Assembly (NCBI GenBank): GCA_023451915.1
Contig: JAEXXS010000015.1
Coordinates: forward strand, 1 to 6,604
Source: Pseudomonadota bacterium
GTDB lineage: Bacteria > Pseudomonadota > Alphaproteobacteria > Rhizobiales > Rhizobiaceae
DNA length: 6,604 nt
Direction: 5' to 3'
Shown: piece after piece, positions 6,204 through 6,604 of the stretch
Numbering within the stretch: position 1 is the first letter of the stretch
Layout: every line of letters begins with the position of its first letter
The notes under the pieces: model-generated
The model's database searches: none
What the model was told of the DNA's origin: nothing
What the model saw: the letters and a program-made list of their open reading frames with translations, nothing else
Made by a program: the position numbers and the translations under genes

Positions 6204-6604
6204 ATGATTGCTGCGAAAGACGCGACGGCCCTGCGTGAAGCGGGGCCGCACATACCGCAACATCCCGCGCAGATTGTGCTTTCGGCGCGTGGGCTGGGGA
6301 AGTCGTTTGGCGGCTTTTATGCGGTGAAGAATGTCGATCTTGATGTGGACCATGCCCGCGTTCATGCGCTGATCGGCCCGAACGGGGCTGGCAAGACGAC
6401 AGTGTTCAATCTTCTGACCAAGTTTTTGCAGCCGACGAGCGGCGAGATCACGCTTCTGGGCGAAACGATCACCAAAACCGACCCGGCCAAAGTGGCGCGG
6501 ATGGGACTGGTGCGCTCGTTCCAGATTTCGGCCACCTTCCCGCATCTGACCGTGCTGGAAAACGTCAAGGTGGCGCTGCAGCGCCCGAACGGCCTTGCCA
6601 CGCA
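6204..6604 (+). CDS. ABC transporter ATP-binding protein, LivG type (partial, cut by window end)
   Basis: The first 133 codons of an ATPase of the branched-chain amino acid (HAAT) transporter group, which powers import by the receptor encoded just upstream. The Walker A motif GPNGAGKTT is at residues 58-66. The LivG-like LLTKFLQPTSGEITLLG follows, and the Q-loop glutamine is Gln107 in VRSFQ. The signature motif and Walker B lie beyond the window. The start is the ATG at 6204, with AGAGG at 6191-6195 eight bases upstream and overlapping the end of the receptor's stop codon. This gives an N-terminal extension of about 20 residues compared with E. coli LivG. A GTG at 6276 would remove it but has no Shine-Dalgarno. 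Permease genes and a second ATPase probably follow. Confidence 0.9.
   Translation, partial: MIAAKDATALREAGPHIPQHPAQIVLSARGLGKSFGGFYAVKNVDLDVDHARVHALIGPNGAGKTTVFNLLTKFLQPTSGEITLLGETITKTDPAKVARMGLVRSFQISATFPHLTVLENVKVALQRPNGLAT

Noticed and set aside
5847..6545. Minus-strand open frame (232 codons) over the receptor end and the ATPase start
   Set aside because: It overlaps two plus-strand genes with clear motifs (Walker A, receptor C-terminus), and its Arg/His-rich translation is typical of a shadow frame.

Overview
The window looks like a piece of an alphaproteobacterial genome, most likely Rhizobiales. Brucella or Ochrobactrum is my best guess, from the moderately high GC content, the codon use and the style of the transport and acyl-CoA genes; no rRNA or other marker confirms it. 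No phage, transposon, CRISPR or tRNA signal was seen. The content is a catabolic cluster that would import an organic acid, activate it with CoA and degrade it by beta-oxidation-like steps.

Layout. Bases 1-60 are the last codons of an unidentified plus-strand gene whose stop overlaps the start of a thiolase (60-1262). A strong bidirectional hairpin terminator (1272-1297) separates the thiolase from a convergent minus-strand pair: an iron-dependent alcohol dehydrogenase (1321-2478), preceded in transcription by an AMP-forming acyl-CoA ligase (2506-4099). The ligase is split into two frames by one extra base in a run of four G (C on the coding strand) at 3074-3077. The gap at 4100-4219 is a compact divergent control region. 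It has a TTGACA/CATATT promoter for the ligase operon, a weaker promoter for the rightward operon, and an 18-bp inverted repeat (4174-4191) overlapping both. The rightward operon holds a crotonase-fold protein (4220-4960), a periplasmic solute-binding protein of the LivJ/LivK type (4989-6191) and the start of a LivG-type ABC ATPase (6204 to the window end).

How the parts fit (inference). The binding protein and the ABC transporter capture and import a carboxylic acid or amino-acid-like substrate. The ligase makes its CoA thioester, the crotonase hydrates or isomerises the enoyl-CoA, and the thiolase cleaves a 3-ketoacyl-CoA. The alcohol dehydrogenase may oxidise an alcohol precursor or reduce an aldehyde by-product. 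The substrate cannot be read from the sequence. The most notable points are the ligase frameshift, the shared operator-like palindrome, and a crotonase that lacks one of the two catalytic glutamates of true enoyl-CoA hydratases. I see no clearly unprecedented system; this is an ordinary metabolic cluster with several features worth checking.
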